Shown: positions 33,563 to 42,492, numbered from the stretch's first letter. The stretch is 64,000 nucleotides of DNA from Serinibacter salmoneus (GCF_002563925.1 NZ_PDJD01000001.1:1866973-1930972); one strand, 5' to 3'. The notes: generated by a model not told the origin, from the sequence alone. Program-made: numbers and translations.

Positions 33563-34558
33563 TCAGTCCTCCGCGCGCGGAGGCCGCTCCACCAGCCGGG
33601 AGACCATCTCCGGGACGGGGAGCCCGTCGTAGAGCACCGCGACCACGGCGGCCGTGATGGACACCCGGATCCCGCGTTGCTGCGCCAGGTCCAGGATGGC
33701 CCGGCAGGACTTGGCACCCTCCGCCGTCGTGCCGATCTCGGCGACCGCCTGCTGCAGCGAGTACCCCTTCCCCACCAACGAGCCGAGGCGGTGGTTGCGG
33801 GAGAGCGGCGAGGAGCAGGTGGCGATCAGATCGCCCATCCCCGCGAGTCCCGCGAAGGTCTCCGCCTGCGCGCCGAGGGAGACGCCGATCCTGGAGGCCT
33901 CCGAGAGTCCGCGGGTCATGATCGAGGCCATGGTGTTGTCGCCGTAGCCCACGCCCTGCGCGATCCCGACGGCGAGCGCGATGACGTTCTTCACCGCTCC
34001 CCCGACCTCCGCGCCGATCACGTCGGTGGTGGTGAACACCCGGAAGTACGGCGTGGCGCACGCGCCCGCGACACGCAGCGCCACCTGCTCGTCGGTGCAC
34101 GCAACCACCGAGGTGGTGGGCTGGCGCCGGATGATCTCACCGGCCAGGTTCGGCCCGGACAACACCGCCATGCGCTGCGCGGGGATGTCCCAGATCTCGC
34201 TCAACACCTGCGACATGAACGTGTCGGTGCCGTGCTCCACGCCCTTCATCAGGGAGACCACGATCGCACTGCGGGGCACGCTGGAGGCGTGGTCGGCCAG
34301 GACACGGCGCACGACGTCGGAGGGCAGGGCCACGACGACGAGCTCGGCTCCCTGCAGCGCAGCCGCCATGTCCGTGGTGGCGGTGATCCGGTCGCTCAGC
34401 ACCGCCTCGGGGAGGTAGCGCAGGTTGGTGTGGCGGTCGGTGATCTCTTCCGCGCGGGACTCCACGTGGGTCCACAGCACGACCGGGTTCCCGGCGTCCG
34501 CGAGGATCTGAGCGAACGTGGTCCCCCAGTTGCCCGCGCCGATCACGGTGCACCGCAT
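33563..34558 (-). CDS. gpsA: Glycerol-3-phosphate dehydrogenase [NAD(P)+]
   Basis: 331 aa; reduces dihydroxyacetone phosphate to sn-glycerol-3-phosphate for phospholipids. N-terminal VIGAGNWGTTFAQILADAG dinucleotide motif, catalytic Lys in GGAVKNVIALAVG, LAGMGDLIATCSSPLSRN. It starts two bases after the stop of the acyltransferase gene, so substrate synthesis and its acylation are coupled. Confidence 0.97.
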   Translation of the reverse strand: MRCTVIGAGNWGTTFAQILADAGNPVVLWTHVESRAEEITDRHTNLRYLPEAVLSDRITATTDMAAALQGAELVVVALPSDVVRRVLADHASSVPRSAIVVSLMKGVEHGTDTFMSQVLSEIWDIPAQRMAVLSGPNLAGEIIRRQPTTSVVACTDEQVALRVAGACATPYFRVFTTTDVIGAEVGGAVKNVIALAVGIAQGVGYGDNTMASIMTRGLSEASRIGVSLGAQAETFAGLAGMGDLIATCSSPLSRNHRLGSLVGKGYSLQQAVAEIGTTAEGAKSCRAILDLAQQRGIRVSITAAVVAVLYDGLPVPEMVSRLVERPPRAED

Positions 34559-34560
34559 GG

Positions 34561-35475
34561 CTATCGCCCTTCCTCGGCCTCGGTGGCCGCTCCCGGGGAG
34601 GCGTCGGGACCGGGGCGGGCTGCGCCGTCGGGTGCCTCGCTCGCCTCAGGACTCGCCTGTGCGGCGGCGGCCTCGGCGACCTCGCCGGCGGTGGTCTCCC
34701 CGGCCGATGCCGCCAGGGCGTTGCCCTCGGCAGGCGAGCCGTCGGTGTGCGTCCAGCCGGAACGCGTGTCGCTGCGGCGCGGGTCGAACGGCTGCGCGGG
34801 CGGCTCCTCGCCGCGCAGTTCGGCGACACCCGCGGTGATCGCGGCCATGATCCGCTGGGTGGCCTCGTGGAGCACCGAACCGGTGAGCGGCTTCTCGCGC
34901 AGGTCCTCAAGGTCCACCGCGGGGCCCACGACGGCGCGCATGGTGCGGCGCGGGAAGAGCTTCGGTAGGGCGCTGCCCTTGGGGAGCACGTAGATCGCGC
35001 CCCACTGGCTCAGCGGGATCACGGGCTTGCCGCTGGTGAGGGCAAGCCGCGCAACTCCGGTGTGCCCCATCATCGGCCAGGAGTCCGGGTCCTGCGTGAG
35101 CGTGCCCTCGGGGAAGATCAGCACCACCTGGCCGGAGTCCAGCGCCTCACGGGCGGCCACGAGGGAATCCCCGGCGCGGCGCGAGCCGCGCACCACGGGG
35201 ATCATCTCGAGCTTGCGCAGGAACCAGCCGAGCACCGGCACCTTCCAGAGCGAGTCCTTCGCCATGATCTTCGGCGCGGCGCCGTTGTTGTAGAGCACGT
35301 GGGCCGTGGTGACCGGGTCCAACTGGGAGACGTGGTTGGCCGCCACGATGAAGCCGTCGGTGCGGCGCAGGTTCTCCGTGCCGCGCCACTCCTTGCTGAG
35401 GAAGACCCACAGGAAGGGCTTGATCAGCCCGGCGAGGAAGCGGTAGGCGGCGGGATATCGCTTGGCGGTGCTCAC
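34561..35475 (-). CDS. plsC: 1-acyl-sn-glycerol-3-phosphate acyltransferase
   Basis: 304 aa from GTG 35475 (STAKRYPAAYRFLAG). PlsC domain with motif I NHVSQLDP (HX4D), motif III FPEGTLTQD, and an N-terminal hydrophobic anchor FLAGLIKPFLWVFL. The last ~75 residues form an Ala/Glu/Pro-rich disordered tail not part of the enzyme. It transfers acyl groups to lysophosphatidate; gpsA directly follows. Confidence 0.92.
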   Translation of the reverse strand: MSTAKRYPAAYRFLAGLIKPFLWVFLSKEWRGTENLRRTDGFIVAANHVSQLDPVTTAHVLYNNGAAPKIMAKDSLWKVPVLGWFLRKLEMIPVVRGSRRAGDSLVAAREALDSGQVVLIFPEGTLTQDPDSWPMMGHTGVARLALTSGKPVIPLSQWGAIYVLPKGSALPKLFPRRTMRAVVGPAVDLEDLREKPLTGSVLHEATQRIMAAITAGVAELRGEEPPAQPFDPRRSDTRSGWTHTDGSPAEGNALAASAGETTAGEVAEAAAAQASPEASEAPDGAARPGPDASPGAATEAEEGR

Positions 35476-35606
35476 GCCCGGTGAGTCTACTGGGGGGTGC
35501 CTGCGGCGGCGCTCCGCACTTCGGGGGCCTTCCGCGACGGGCGTCAAGAGCGTAAAGTGGGAGGGGCCCAGAGCGGTCAGTTGGGGAAGACGAGGAGGCG
35601 CCAACG

Positions 35607-36110
35607 ATGCCGACACGCGAGCAGGAGTACGTCGAGTCCGTCCTGACCCACGTGCGGGAGGGCCTCTCCCGCGCCCACCTCGACCTCTCCCAGAGCGCCG
35701 AGCAGACGGCGAACGCGATGGTCGCTGCCCTCCCGACTCACCATGCCTACGACGAGTTGATCGGTCCGTTCCTCAGCTCGCAAGGTGCCCGCACGCTGCT
35801 CGGACTCGAGAGCCGCCAGGCCCTGCAGCACCGGGTTGACGTGGGCAGCGTGCTGCGAGCCCGCACCGACGACGGCATCAACGTCTACCCCGCGTTCCAG
35901 TTCGACGGCGGGCGAGTGCATCCGGCGCTCCTGCCCGTCCTGGGCGCGCTTCGCGATATCGACGGCTGGACGGCTGCCCTCTGGCTTTGCCTCCCCAACG
36001 ATGAACTCGACGGGCTGGAACCGCGGACCTGGCTGCTCGACCCCGAGCGCGACGGCGAACGGGTGGTCGGCCTCGCTCGGGAGGCTGCCGCCTCGTGGAC
36101 CCGGAGATGA
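35607..36110 (+). CDS. Xre/MbcA/ParS-type antitoxin
   Basis: 167 aa. The C-terminal half fits the antitoxin toxin-binding (DUF2384/MbcA-ParS) domain: YPAFQFDGGRVHPALLPVLG, followed by WTAALWLCLPNDELDGLEPRTWLLDPERDGERVV. The N-terminal half is helical and probably DNA-binding. Overlaps the RES-domain gene by 4 bp (ATGA), the classical antitoxin-first order. Confidence 0.85.
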   Translation: MPTREQEYVESVLTHVREGLSRAHLDLSQSAEQTANAMVAALPTHHAYDELIGPFLSSQGARTLLGLESRQALQHRVDVGSVLRARTDDGINVYPAFQFDGGRVHPALLPVLGALRDIDGWTAALWLCLPNDELDGLEPRTWLLDPERDGERVVGLAREAAASWTRR

Positions 36111-36730
36111 TTAGAGCGCGAGTAGCGCAGCGACTCCCCACCGGCGACGTGATGGGGTTCCCGCACGTCCGCGTTCCGCATGGCGCGATGTGGTTCCGCG
36201 AGCACGGGCCGCTGGGGCCTTGGTGGTTCGCCTCCGGCACAGGAGGGCGATTCAACCTCGACGAGCCTCGCGGGAGCCTCTACCTCGCGTCCAGCGCAGA
36301 GGCCGCGGCGCGGGAACGTATCGGCGGCCCGCTTGCCCAGGCGGGTGTCGTCCCCGCCACGCTCGTCGAGGACCGGGCGGTCTCCGCTATCGCGCTCGAT
36401 GCCTCGGTCGAGGCGGCGGACCTGACGGCTCGGGACGCCCTGCGCCACGGCGTCGTGTGTCACGAGCTGTGCACGATGACCCCGTACGACGTGCCGCGGG
36501 CGTGGGCGGCCGCCTTCGACGCCGCAGGCTTCGGCGGGATCGTCGGGACGATCCGGTTCTCTCCTCCGACCGAACGCGCACTGACCGTGTTCGGCGGCGC
36601 AGGGGCACGGGATTGGGAGATGCCGGCCGACGCCGTAGCCCTACGCGCTGTGCTGGAGGGACTCGACGTCAGGGTCATCGAGCCGCCGTCCTCGCGGTCG
36701 TTGACGTTCGTGGATCCGCCCGGGCTCTGA
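36107..36730 (+). CDS. RES-domain toxin (NAD+ phosphorylase type)
   Basis: 207 aa from ATG 36107 in the antitoxin stop; an in-frame GTG at 36095 would add four residues. RES-domain features: a conserved Arg/Trp region WWFASGTGGRFNLDEPRGSLYLASS, then the Glu of SSAEAAARERIG, and later VCHELCTMTPYDVPRAWAAAF. Characterised members (MbcT, Res) degrade NAD+ and cause growth arrest unless bound by the MbcA/Xre antitoxin. Length is typical. Confidence 0.85.
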   Translation: MIRARVAQRLPTGDVMGFPHVRVPHGAMWFREHGPLGPWWFASGTGGRFNLDEPRGSLYLASSAEAAARERIGGPLAQAGVVPATLVEDRAVSAIALDASVEAADLTARDALRHGVVCHELCTMTPYDVPRAWAAAFDAAGFGGIVGTIRFSPPTERALTVFGGAGARDWEMPADAVALRAVLEGLDVRVIEPPSSRSLTFVDPPGL

Positions 36731-36891
36731 GGCGCCGACGGCGTGGTGCGTCCCTCTCGGCGCCACCGCGACACTCCTCACCCCGTCGCGTCCCGCTCCG
36801 AAGGGCGAGTGGTAGTTTCAAAGAGTTGAATGATGAACCACACTCGACGAGGAGTGAGAGATCCCCCCACCGGGAATATGGAGGATCGACC

Positions 36892-37545
36892 ATGAGACAC
36901 CCGAACCCCATCGCCTTGTCCTCAATGGCGCTCGTCGTCTTGACGGCGTGCGCCCCGGCGTCCCCGGACCCAGCTGCGAACTCGACCCCGTCATCCTCCG
37001 TAGCCTCGACTCCCGATGCCTCAGTCAGCCTCGGCGCCGAAGAAGCACAGTGGCTAGAGGAGCTGCGTGAGAACCGGTCCGAGGTCGGGGCACAGCAGGA
37101 ACGCGAGAGGGCGGAGGCCGAGGCGCTCCTCCCTCTCCCGGCGGGCGCCGAATGGAGCACCTTCGAGCGGTTTGCCGAGCTGGATGAGCAGATCGAACGC
37201 TTGGAGGGTGGTAGCGGACTGTCGTCGGGCCAGACGCACCCGATGCCTCTGCGGTACGAGGACGGGTTCTTTGCGTCCCTGATGGCAATCGATTGGCAGT
37301 GCGCCTGGTTGTCAGAAGCCGTCAGTCAGTACGACGCCGGAAATCTCACTGCTGCGCAGGACGCCGTCGAGACCCTTCGCTCGTTCACGGAGAAACCGCT
37401 CGCTGCCGCTTTCCCTGACTATTCGTCATACCTTGAAGCGTTCGTGGAGCCACTAGGCCCCGAGGACACCGACGCCGCGACGCCCACGCTGCTCCCCTGC
37501 GCACCGGAGTCTCTCGTTCCCGCCTACAGGGAGACCGTCGAGTAG
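36892..37545 (+). CDS. Hypothetical lipoprotein
   Basis: 217 aa from ATG 36892, with GGAGGA ~7 nt upstream. Signal peptide and lipobox VVLTAC (Cys20), a Ser/Pro/Thr linker, then a helical, Glu-rich domain containing two further cysteines. No family recognised. Stand-alone gene behind the RES toxin; a gap of 161 bp with a less GC-rich patch (36810-36830) probably carries its promoter. Confidence 0.65.
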   Translation: MRHPNPIALSSMALVVLTACAPASPDPAANSTPSSSVASTPDASVSLGAEEAQWLEELRENRSEVGAQQERERAEAEALLPLPAGAEWSTFERFAELDEQIERLEGGSGLSSGQTHPMPLRYEDGFFASLMAIDWQCAWLSEAVSQYDAGNLTAAQDAVETLRSFTEKPLAAAFPDYSSYLEAFVEPLGPEDTDAATPTLLPCAPESLVPAYRETVE

Positions 37546-37555
37546 GCCGCCGGAT

Positions 37556-38422
37556 TCAGGCACTACCGGGTTCGCACCGCCGTGCACGCACGGAGATGCC
37601 GGGACTGCTCGCGGCCTCGTGAGCTGCGGCTGCGGCCGCGCTGTCGGCGTACTGGGCCCACATGCCCACATAGAGGCCCCACTCGTCCTCGGCCATACGC
37701 ACCGATACCGCCTCGGGCGCAGTGAGGTCCACCAACTGCGCCACCTCTGGCGCCGAGGAGAGGCGGTACTCGTTCATCGTGGAGCTGAACTCTCCTCTGA
37801 AACACTCCTCCTCCAGGGACACCCCCACGTTCACCGACGCCACCGCGCTCGGCTTCGCCAACCAGACCAAATCCTGCGCCGCACGAGCGACCGCCTCGGG
37901 CGTCTCTGGTTCCACCGTCACCGTGGGCCGCGACCACATCAAGATATCGACAGTGAACGCCTGCATCGTCGAGTGAACCACCTCGTCAGCCACCTCGACG
38001 AGCCCCGACACCTCCTCACTAGCGTCGGGGAACACACCCAGTGCCACCCGGCCTCGCCCCTGAATCACCTCCAGCGTCGGCACCCCATCATCCAGTGGAT
38101 CATCAACTGCGCTGATGACCCTGATCGCCTCCTGCGTCACACTCTCGACTTTGTCGGCATCCCACGCCCCTCGCATGTGAAGGGTCCACTCACCTGGATC
38201 CGTGGTCTCCACAAACGGCTGAGTGTGAACCCAGAACGATGCCTCCTCCACCCCCTCGATCTCATCCAGATGCGACTCCAGAGAGGGCGGCTTGCCGATA
38301 CCGAGAAAGAAGTACCCGAACCAGGCAGCGAGGCCCAGGACCAGAACGAAGGCACTCAGCGGCGGCAGCCACAGCATCCACCGCAGTCGAATAGCCGTAT
38401 CCACCCGCATCGGCCTGTCCAC
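37556..38422 (-). CDS. Hypothetical membrane-anchored protein
   Basis: 288 aa. One transmembrane segment near residues 17-42 (LWLPPLSAFVLVLGLAAWFG), then an extracytoplasmic domain with two repeated-looking beta/alpha halves (about residues 50-160 and 165-270), acidic. Convergent with the lipoprotein gene, 10 bp apart. No family recognised. Confidence 0.65.
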   Translation of the reverse strand: MDRPMRVDTAIRLRWMLWLPPLSAFVLVLGLAAWFGYFFLGIGKPPSLESHLDEIEGVEEASFWVHTQPFVETTDPGEWTLHMRGAWDADKVESVTQEAIRVISAVDDPLDDGVPTLEVIQGRGRVALGVFPDASEEVSGLVEVADEVVHSTMQAFTVDILMWSRPTVTVEPETPEAVARAAQDLVWLAKPSAVASVNVGVSLEEECFRGEFSSTMNEYRLSSAPEVAQLVDLTAPEAVSVRMAEDEWGLYVGMWAQYADSAAAAAAHEAASSPGISVRARRCEPGSA

Positions 38423-38540
38423 ACCATCACCCTAGGCGCCACCCCACCGCCCAAACCCGGCCAGACGTGAGAGATCCGTGAGGGGACCGTGACGACGTCC
38501 GTCGTCGTGGTTGACACCCGCCGGTCGCGTCGAACATTAT

Positions 38541-38569
38541 CGTTATCGAGAATATCGAGGTCGATAACG
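38541..38569 (+). promoter_or_regulatory. Perfect inverted repeat upstream of DUF2975 gene
   Basis: CGTTATCGA (38541-38549) and TCGATAACG (38561-38569) are exact reverse complements across an 11-nt spacer that itself contains another TATCGA. It lies 19 bp before the GTG of the DUF2975 gene in a locally AT-rich patch. A likely operator for the HTH protein encoded two genes down. Confidence 0.7.
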
Positions 38570-38588
38570 CCCGAAGGGTAGTGACGCC

Positions 38589-39248
38589 GTGCAGCACCAT
38601 GGTCCGCAGAGCGCAGACGACACCGGCAGCCCGGGAGACTCGAGCACCGAGCGCTCTGCCTTCTCCCTCCGGCTCGCGCGAGCCACCCTAGGCCTCCTCG
38701 CGCTGGCGGCCTCGCTGCAGGCGCTCGGCAGCCTCTGGTGTCTGGCGACCGGCCGGTTCCTCTTTGCGCTCGGCGGAGCCGAGCCACGCCTGGACTACCT
38801 CGACCTCCCGCAGGTCCTGCGGGCCCAGTCACGAGACGGTGAGGTCGCCTACCTCGTGGACCTGGACTTCTGGGTCCGCCTGGTCGGGTACACACCGGCG
38901 GTGCTCACCGGAGTCGTGATGGCACTCGGAGCTGCCTGGGGAGTCGCGGTGCTAGGCACCATCGGCCGCGGGCGACCGTTCGACCCCGCGGTACTCCGTG
39001 GAATGCGTCGCATCGGGTTCGTGCTGAGCCTCGGCGGTGTTGTCGCTGGCGCCCTCGACGTCGCGGCGAACTGGATGCTCGCCAACCAGCTCGACGACCT
39101 CTTCACCCACGGCCCGTACGAGGGCCTGGTCTACGACGGAGGTTCCTGGCCCGTGGCCGTGATCGTCATCGGCGTCGTCGTCCTCGCCACGGGTGCAGCG
39201 TTTCGCGAGGGCGCCCGCATGACCGAGGAACTCACCCATGTCGTCTGA
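38589..39248 (+). CDS. DUF2975 membrane protein
   Basis: 219 aa, GTG start. Four hydrophobic segments, with the typical IGRGRPFDPAVLRGMRRIG region between helices 2 and 3. DUF2975 proteins are nearly always paired with a small YozG-like HTH protein, as here, with an 11-bp overlap. Function unknown in the family; transport, sensing or antitoxin-like roles are all open. Confidence 0.85.
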   Translation: MQHHGPQSADDTGSPGDSSTERSAFSLRLARATLGLLALAASLQALGSLWCLATGRFLFALGGAEPRLDYLDLPQVLRAQSRDGEVAYLVDLDFWVRLVGYTPAVLTGVVMALGAAWGVAVLGTIGRGRPFDPAVLRGMRRIGFVLSLGGVVAGALDVAANWMLANQLDDLFTHGPYEGLVYDGGSWPVAVIVIGVVVLATGAAFREGARMTEELTHVV

Positions 39249-39486
39249 CGACGACGGGGTGCACGGACACATCGAGTGCCGCCTCGGTGCGTTGCTCGCC
39301 GAGCGCGACATGACGATGACCGAGCTCTCCCGTCGAACCGGCATCACGATGGCGAACCTGTCGATCCTCAAGAACAACCACGCCAAGGCCGTGCGCATGC
39401 ACACGCTCGTGCTGATATGCGAGGCGCTCAAGGTGACGCCGGGCGAGATCCTGGTGCTGAAACCAGGCGCACAGGCTGACCAGTAG
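39238..39486 (+). CDS. YozG-like XRE-family HTH regulator
   Basis: 82 aa, ATG 39238. Compact Cro/CI helix-turn-helix: LGALLAERDMTMTELSRRTGITMANLSILKNN. Overlaps the DUF2975 gene, and probably binds the inverted repeat at 38541-38569 to autoregulate the pair. Confidence 0.88.
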   Translation: MSSDDDGVHGHIECRLGALLAERDMTMTELSRRTGITMANLSILKNNHAKAVRMHTLVLICEALKVTPGEILVLKPGAQADQ

Positions 39487-39556
39487 GTGCGGCACTCACT
39501 TACGCAGTGCACACGATCGCACGAGCCACGACCTCGTCAGTACCCGACGAGCCGTG

Positions 39557-39982
39557 CTACACCTCGACCTGCACGGTCGCTTCCATTGGACCGCCGCACG
39601 CCTCCGTCCCGCCCACGCGAACCCACTCAGGATCGATCGCCACTCGCTTCATGACGGAGCCTTGGTGGTCCTCGATCTCCACTGAGAGGTCGCCATAGAA
39701 CACGGTGAAGGTCCACGATTCACCGTCTCCGGTCGGCCCGCCCCAACCCGGCCGAGACGAATCGCCGTACGCGCGGGTCTCTCCCGGTTCCAGACTGCAG
39801 AACCTTTGGTCGCAGAGGCGAAGCTCGCCCACGGACTCCGGGTCGCCGATCACTTCCACCGTCAAGGTGGAGGAACACCCGATCGTGGAGCACGTCACCC
39901 CGAATGGCCCGTCGCTGCACGAGGCGAGACCCAAACTCAGCAGGAGTGCCCCGCTGTACCGCCGTCGTCGGCCCGTGCTCAT
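39557..39982 (-). CDS. Small cysteine-rich lipoprotein
   Basis: 141 aa. Arg-rich N-region, short hydrophobic stretch and lipobox LGLASC (Cys22), then several cysteines (CSTIGC, LCDQRFC, EACGG) likely disulfide-bonded outside the cell; beta-rich small domain. No family recognised. Immediately upstream of its start are the 22-bp tandem repeats. Confidence 0.6.
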   Translation of the reverse strand: MSTGRRRRYSGALLLSLGLASCSDGPFGVTCSTIGCSSTLTVEVIGDPESVGELRLCDQRFCSLEPGETRAYGDSSRPGWGGPTGDGESWTFTVFYGDLSVEIEDHQGSVMKRVAIDPEWVRVGGTEACGGPMEATVQVEV

Positions 39983-40005
39983 GGATCGAGCCTACGACGC
40001 ACCCT

Positions 40006-40088
40006 GCAGAACCACCTCGCGGTACCCGCAGAACCACCTCGCGATACCTGCAGAACCACCTCGCGGTGCCTGCAGAACTGCCTCGCGG
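40006..40088 (+). repeat. 22-bp tandem repeats (3.8 copies)
   Basis: Units starting at 40006, 40028, 40050 and 40072, consensus GCAGAACCACCTCGCGRTRCCY. They lie between the divergent lipoprotein start and the 3' end of the peroxidase-like gene. No spacers, so this is not a CRISPR array. Confidence 0.85.
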
Positions 40089-40097
40089 AGGTGGGGG

Positions 40098-40724
40098 TCA
40101 GGGGACAGAGGGGACGGAGGGCTCGCCGAGGGAGAGCATGAGGCGGTTGGCCCAGGAGAAGAACCCTGCGGAGGAGATCAGGTCCACGAGGGCGGCGTCA
40201 TCCAGGCCCACCTCGCGCAGCTCCGCCACGTGCTCGGGACCGAACGCGATCGGGGTGCGGGTGAGCGCCTCCGCGGCCCGCACGATCGCCGACCACCGCG
40301 CCGAGAGCGAACCCTCGAGCAGCGCGGTGTGCACGCCCTGCGCGAGCAGCGCGTCCACCTCCTCGGGCCGGTGGCCCAGGGTGGCGGCGAACCGCGCGTG
40401 GACGCTGGCGCAGAACACGCACCCATTGGTCCGCGAGGTGGCCGTGGCCGCCAGTTCCCGCTCGGCGCGCGGCAGCCCGGAGCCGTCCCGCGCGCCGGTG
40501 TGGAAGATGTCCAGGTCCGCGCGGGTGCGGGCCTCGAGAACGGCCGGGTCCAGGGCGAGGAGGCGGAAGTAGGGGTTCTCGGCCCGCTTCGGCTCCACGA
40601 GCCCGGCGATCTGCTCGGGCGTCAGGTCCTGCGCGCGCGGTGGCTCGAGCCACGCCAGCCAGTCCAGCTGCTCGCGGGTGAAGTGCTCCGGCGGCGTCAC
40701 CCGCGCGGTGGTCGTCGTGCTCAT
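40098..40724 (-). CDS. AhpD-like protein (peroxidase-related, Avi_7169-type)
   Basis: 208 aa from ATG 40724 in the ATGA overlap. AhpD/carboxymuconolactone-decarboxylase fold with redox-active Cys102-X2-Cys105 and His109 (GCVFCASVH). Matches the alkylhydroperoxidase-domain subfamily that co-occurs with a KPN_01858-type luciferase-like monooxygenase and a peptide-type ABC transporter (recalled as TIGR04030). Likely handles a peroxide or thiol intermediate from the monooxygenase. Last gene of the seven-gene operon. Confidence 0.82.
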   Translation of the reverse strand: MSTTTTARVTPPEHFTREQLDWLAWLEPPRAQDLTPEQIAGLVEPKRAENPYFRLLALDPAVLEARTRADLDIFHTGARDGSGLPRAERELAATATSRTNGCVFCASVHARFAATLGHRPEEVDALLAQGVHTALLEGSLSARWSAIVRAAEALTRTPIAFGPEHVAELREVGLDDAALVDLISSAGFFSWANRLMLSLGEPSVPSVP

Positions 40725-41419
40725 GTGTGCGTCTCCTTCGAGGAGGTCTCCTGCAGGACGGTGAGCCCGGCGACGATCCGCACCTGGTAGGTCAGGAACG
40801 ACACGAGCTGGGAGAGGGTGACGATCGCGGTGGTGTCCCATCCGGCGCCGGTCAGGCGCGCGAGGTCCGCGGGTGCGGCCTCCCGCGGTCGCAGCACGAG
40901 CAGCGCGGCATGGTCGATCGCCGCCGCCAGCGGCGCGCCGAGTTGCTCGGTCAGCCCGGCGTCCTGGCTGCGGAAGACCTCCCCCGGCTCGTTCTCGCCC
41001 TGGAGCCCGACCTCGGCGTACACACCGTAGGGGCCCGGCCGGCTCGCGGCGGCGACGGCGGCCTCCACCGCGGCGATCAGGTCGCCGTCCGCGGCCGCGA
41101 GCGCCTCGCGGTGCGCGGCGGCGAGGGGCTCCCCCGCCGTGCCGTGCAGGCCGAGCACGAACAGGGCGACGGCGTGGCGCACCCGAGCGCTCACCGAACC
41201 CTTCTCGTCGCCCGAGTGCTCGCCCGAGGGCTGCGGCGCGAAGAGCGCCTCGTGGGCCGCCTGGCTCTGCTCGCGCGCCGTGGCCCGGCCGCGGCGCACC
41301 GCGTCCAGGGCGTCGCCGGCGCGGATCCCGACCGCCGCATCGATCACATCGGCCTCGGTCACATCCACATCGGTCACTTCCACACCACTCACCTCAGTCT
41401 CACTCACCTCGGCGCTCAT
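40721..41419 (-). CDS. CMD-domain protein (Avi_7170-type)
   Basis: 232 aa from ATG 41419. CMD/AhpD-like helical protein; unlike its neighbour it lacks a CxxC motif, the equivalent region being AAIDHAALLVLRPREA. The N-terminal ~30 residues are a Val/Asp/Glu low-complexity stretch (VSGVEVTDVDVTEADV). Subfamily recalled as TIGR04029. Possibly a non-redox partner of the CxxC protein. Overlaps both neighbours by 4 bp. Confidence 0.8.
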   Translation of the reverse strand: MSAEVSETEVSGVEVTDVDVTEADVIDAAVGIRAGDALDAVRRGRATAREQSQAAHEALFAPQPSGEHSGDEKGSVSARVRHAVALFVLGLHGTAGEPLAAAHREALAAADGDLIAAVEAAVAAASRPGPYGVYAEVGLQGENEPGEVFRSQDAGLTEQLGAPLAAAIDHAALLVLRPREAAPADLARLTGAGWDTTAIVTLSQLVSFLTYQVRIVAGLTVLQETSSKETHT

Positions 41420-42492
41420 GCCGTCACCTCCTCGAGTGCGCGCTCCTGCGACGCCGCCGAGCCAACAGCAGGAACCGAACTAGCACCCTCGGCAAGCGCG
41501 ATCCCGAGCTCCGGCGCCACCTGCGTGGCCAGCAGCTCCAGGGACCGCAGGGTCAGGTCGTGCACGGGGTCGACCGAGTGCACCTGCACCAGCAGGTCGG
41601 TGGCGTGCGTCAGCACGGTGTCGCGGCGCAGCTCCTCGACCACGCGCTCCGGGGTACCGACGACCGTGTCCGATCGGCGCACCAGCTCCTCCACGGAGCC
41701 CTGCGGGTCCAGGCCCCACAGGCCGCCGGCGCGCGCCACGGCGCGCAGGCCGCGGTCGGCCTCCCGGCGCCAGACGTCCTCGGAATCGGCCACGAACACG
41801 CTGCGCGAGGCCGCGATGCGCGGCTCCACCCCGCCCGGCAGGGCGTCGAGGTAGGCGTCCACGACTTCCTCCTGGATCTCCCAGATCCTCAGGTCCGGCT
41901 GCCCCTCCGGGCGCGGCTGGCTGCGCGACAGCATGAGGCCGTGTCCGGCGGCGCCGATGCGGGCGGCGCCGGCGGCGGAGAAGGTGGCCTCCCACACCCG
42001 GCCGCTCAGCGTCGGCGCCTGCGGGTAGAGCTGGTTCTCCTCGGTCCCCAGGTCCCCGCCGCCCCAGGCATCGAGCACCTCCGCGAGGGCGTGGGCGTAG
42101 ATCGCGCGGCGGTCGGCGGACTCCTTGCCGAAGGCGAGGAAGGAGGACGGCGTGCCCCCGGTCCCGAAGCCCGGCTCCACCCGGCCGCCGGAGAGCTCAT
42201 CCAGCACGGCGAGGTCCTCGGCCACGCGCAGCGGCTGCTCCAGCGGGAGGGTGATGATGCCGGTGGCGAGGCGGATCCGGGAGGTCTGCGCGGCGATCCA
42301 GCCCAGGAGCACGGCGGGTGAGGGCAGCCCGCCCTCGGCGGCGTGGAAGTGGTGCTGCGCGACCCAGGCGGAGTGCAGGCCGAGCTGCTCGGCGCGCACC
42401 ACGAGGTCGCCGGCGTTGCGGTAGCGCTGGGCGGGTGAGGTCTCGTCCAGCAGCCGGGTGAAGACGCCGAGGCGGAGGTGGTCGGTGGTCAT
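41416..42492 (-). CDS. FMN-dependent luciferase-like monooxygenase (KPN_01858-type)
   Basis: 358 aa TIM-barrel luciferase-like enzyme (RLGVFTRLLDE start; AWVAQHHFHAAEGGLPSP; LATGIITLPLEQPLRVAEDLAVLDELSGGRVEPGFG). Such enzymes use FMNH2 and O2 to oxidise and often cleave C-S or C-N bonds. In an operon with an ABC importer and two AhpD-like proteins it is likely the first catabolic step on an imported compound. Subfamily recalled as TIGR04027. Flavin is probably supplied by a reductase encoded elsewhere, as none is in this operon. Confidence 0.85.
   Translation of the reverse strand: MTTDHLRLGVFTRLLDETSPAQRYRNAGDLVVRAEQLGLHSAWVAQHHFHAAEGGLPSPAVLLGWIAAQTSRIRLATGIITLPLEQPLRVAEDLAVLDELSGGRVEPGFGTGGTPSSFLAFGKESADRRAIYAHALAEVLDAWGGGDLGTEENQLYPQAPTLSGRVWEATFSAAGAARIGAAGHGLMLSRSQPRPEGQPDLRIWEIQEEVVDAYLDALPGGVEPRIAASRSVFVADSEDVWRREADRGLRAVARAGGLWGLDPQGSVEELVRRSDTVVGTPERVVEELRRDTVLTHATDLLVQVHSVDPVHDLTLRSLELLATQVAPELGIALAEGASSVPAVGSAASQERALEEVTA

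Noticed and set aside
40006-40088. 22-bp repeats read as CRISPR
   Set aside because: The units abut directly with no unique spacers.
35000-40100. Whole region as an integrated phage or plasmid
   Set aside because: No integrase, replication or structural genes, and no att-like repeats; only scattered accessory genes are supported.
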